Assembly: GCF_000227115.2 (NCBI RefSeq)
Contig: NC_016479.1
Coordinates: 923,014-987,013 of the forward strand
Reading direction: 5' to 3'
DNA: 64,000 nucleotides
DNA from: Naumovozyma dairenensis CBS 421
Taxonomy: Eukaryota; Ascomycota; Saccharomycetes; Saccharomycetales; Saccharomycetaceae
Shown here: positions 62,841 to 64,000 of the stretch, piece after piece
Position numbering within the stretch: position 1 is the first letter of the stretch
How the letters are laid out: the number at the start of each line of letters is the position of its first letter
The notes under the pieces: model-generated
Database searches by the model: none
Told to the model about the DNA's origin: nothing
Seen by the model: only the letters and a program-made list of their open reading frames with translations
Program-made: the position numbers and the translations under genes

Positions 62841-64000
62841 TTACTTCTTAATCTTTCTTCTTGGAGCATGTGGTCTGAACCGAAGTCTATTGGACGATGT
62901 CCGGTTAATGGGAGTTGAGACTTGGTTCGTGGATGCTAGATTATTCATTGAGTTCCTTGTACCTATTTCCTGTATTACATCTTCCCCCTCTATCTTGGAA
63001 TGTTTCCATAACTGAATAAAGTTACCAATGAGTGCTTTCTTTTTGTAACCGGGTATTTTGTTAAATAATCGTTCTGGAACGTCTACCGTTAATCTTGGGT
63101 CAACTTCTGCCATTTGACAATACAGGGTTGATTTATCTTGTGAGTATCCTACAACGGCTGTAATTTCATCAATTCGTTTTCTAGTTCCATATCAGTTAAT
63201 GGTTTATTCTTAGGGTATTGTCTTTCTCGAGGTTTAAATTCTTTTAGCCATTCTATATTAATTGTTCTATGAAGTTTCCTAACAGATGGTGAGTCTAGTT
63301 CGTAAGCATTATTATTAATTTTCTTGACAACTTTGAACGGACCAACGTATAATGGTTGAATTTTCATGTATTTACCAGCAGAAAAATAAGCATCGCGATG
63401 TAATAATACAAAATCACCAATCTTAAACTGTATATCCTTCCTCCCCTTATTTTTGTAATGTTTCGTTCGTAATAGCAGCTTCTTTTAGCCTTTCCTTAGT
63501 TACTTCTGTAGTGGCTGCCAATGTCTTTGTAAGTTCGAGCATAGTTTCTGATTGAGCAGTGGATTCATGTTGAGTATCAATCGTGGGGTTGTTTGGGAGG
63601 AATCCTAAATCAATTTCAAAGGGTGATGCCTTTAATGATGTGTGTGGCGTAGCATTATAGCAAAATTCAACTTGAGGTAATAACCTGTCCCAGGTACCAT
63701 AGTAAGTAGAGCAGTAAGAGCGTAATAACCGATTCAATGTTTGAATAACTCGTTCTGATTGACCATCAGTAGCAGGGTGATTGCTACTAGACATAGCTAA
63801 TTTAATTCCTAACGGCTGGTGAGTTCCTGATAAGCCTTGTTCACAAACCTAATGTCTCTATCCGAGGTAATGATTTGGGGAAACCCATGATAACAGAAAC
63901 CATACCGAAATAGCAGATCAATAACACCTCTAGCACCAATACACTTATTACATGGCACAAAATGAGCACGTTTCGAAATCTATCAACGACAACCATAACT
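62841..64000 (-). pseudogene. Ty3/Gypsy integrase C-terminal region, frame-broken
   Basis: Across frames the order is: VVVDRF; TSDRDIRFVN with the second catalytic Asp; HPATDGQSERVIQTLNR with the catalytic Glu; an FKIGDFVLLHRD block; LYVGPFKVVKKINNNAYEL with HRTINIEWLKEF (the conserved GPF/Y module); and a C-terminal chromodomain-like extension ending in a basic tail. Frame changes fall near 63971-63976 and 63811 (each fixed by one extra T on the minus strand), 63450-63454 (one A too many in a run of five) and 63177-63180 (near an AAAA run). No in-frame nonsense substitutions were seen apart from those created by the shifts. Confidence 0.8.

Larger units (their letters stand above)
62520..64000 (-). 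mobile_element. 3' end of a Ty3/Gypsy-type LTR retrotransposon (runs off the right edge)
   Basis: The minus strand carries, from the right edge, the C-terminal half of an integrase of Ty3/Gypsy type and then an LTR-like segment ending at 62520. Gag, protease and reverse transcriptase would lie beyond 64000. The reading frame is broken at least four times within 1.1 kb (see the integrase entry), so this copy as read cannot make an intact integrase. Confidence 0.85.

Overview
This window is nuclear DNA from a budding yeast of the family Saccharomycetaceae. The genes are compact and almost all intronless, the spacers are AT-rich, and there is one tRNA-Gly(CCC) gene. Nearly every protein is recognisable as a Saccharomyces cerevisiae orthologue. 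Read left to right, the order RAD30, RPL12, SYF1, YDR415C, ERD1, RRP17, DFM1, STE14, SIZ1, ADE8, TRS120, PDR15, MRP20, RPB7, DIT1, DIT2, URH1, HPT1, SXM1, RPT3, SHE9, SPT3, tRNA-Gly, UBA2, SAC7, RVS167, YDR387C, MUS81 is the S. cerevisiae chromosome IV block YDR419W to YDR386W, inverted.

Two genes do not fit that chromosome IV order. VMA8 (YEL051W in S. cerevisiae) lies between SYF1 and YDR415C, and PNO1 (YOR145C) lies between SHE9 and SPT3. In S. cerevisiae both sit in the whole-genome-duplication sister blocks of this region, near RPL12A on chromosome V and between BAG7 and PDR5 on chromosome XV. UTP5 and NCB2 are missing from between HPT1 and SXM1. This pattern points to a post-duplication yeast that resolved duplicate copies differently from S. 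cerevisiae, as Naumovozyma- or Kazachstania-like lineages do. The species itself cannot be named from the sequence.

Layout. 1-5.2 kb: the 5' part of RAD30, a gene-poor spacer with a probable LTR relic, RPL12, and a graveyard of Ty3/Gypsy-like gag-pol remnants arranged head to head around a hairpin. 5.2-25 kb: splicing, V-ATPase, protease, Golgi, ribosome-biogenesis, ERAD, a-factor methylation, SUMO-ligase, purine and TRAPPII genes. 25-31.5 kb: a PDR15-type ABC transporter with a long promoter holding four Pdr1/Pdr3-type sites and several stress elements. 31.5-50 kb: MRP20, RPB7, the divergent sporulation pair DIT1/DIT2, two nucleoside/purine salvage genes, an importin, a proteasome ATPase, a mitochondrial membrane protein, PNO1 and SPT3. 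50-62 kb: tRNA-Gly, UBA2, SAC7, RVS167, a sugar-transporter-like gene and MUS81. 62.5-64 kb: the 3' end of a Ty3/Gypsy element on the minus strand (LTR plus integrase C-terminus), with several single-base frame breaks, running off the right edge.

Regulatory motifs fit the gene functions: Bas1-type TGACTC before ADE8, a PACE box before RPT3, PAC/RRPE before RRP17 and PNO1, PDRE and STRE before PDR15, and a middle-sporulation element between DIT1 and DIT2. The most unusual items are a frame break near the 3' end of SIZ1 at a CCG-UGA-C sequence that resembles the antizyme frameshift site, the inverted pair of decayed Ty3-like gag segments, and the frame-broken Ty3 element. I found no clear evidence of a wholly new multi-gene system. 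No database search was possible, so orthologue names rest on recognised sequence and gene order.
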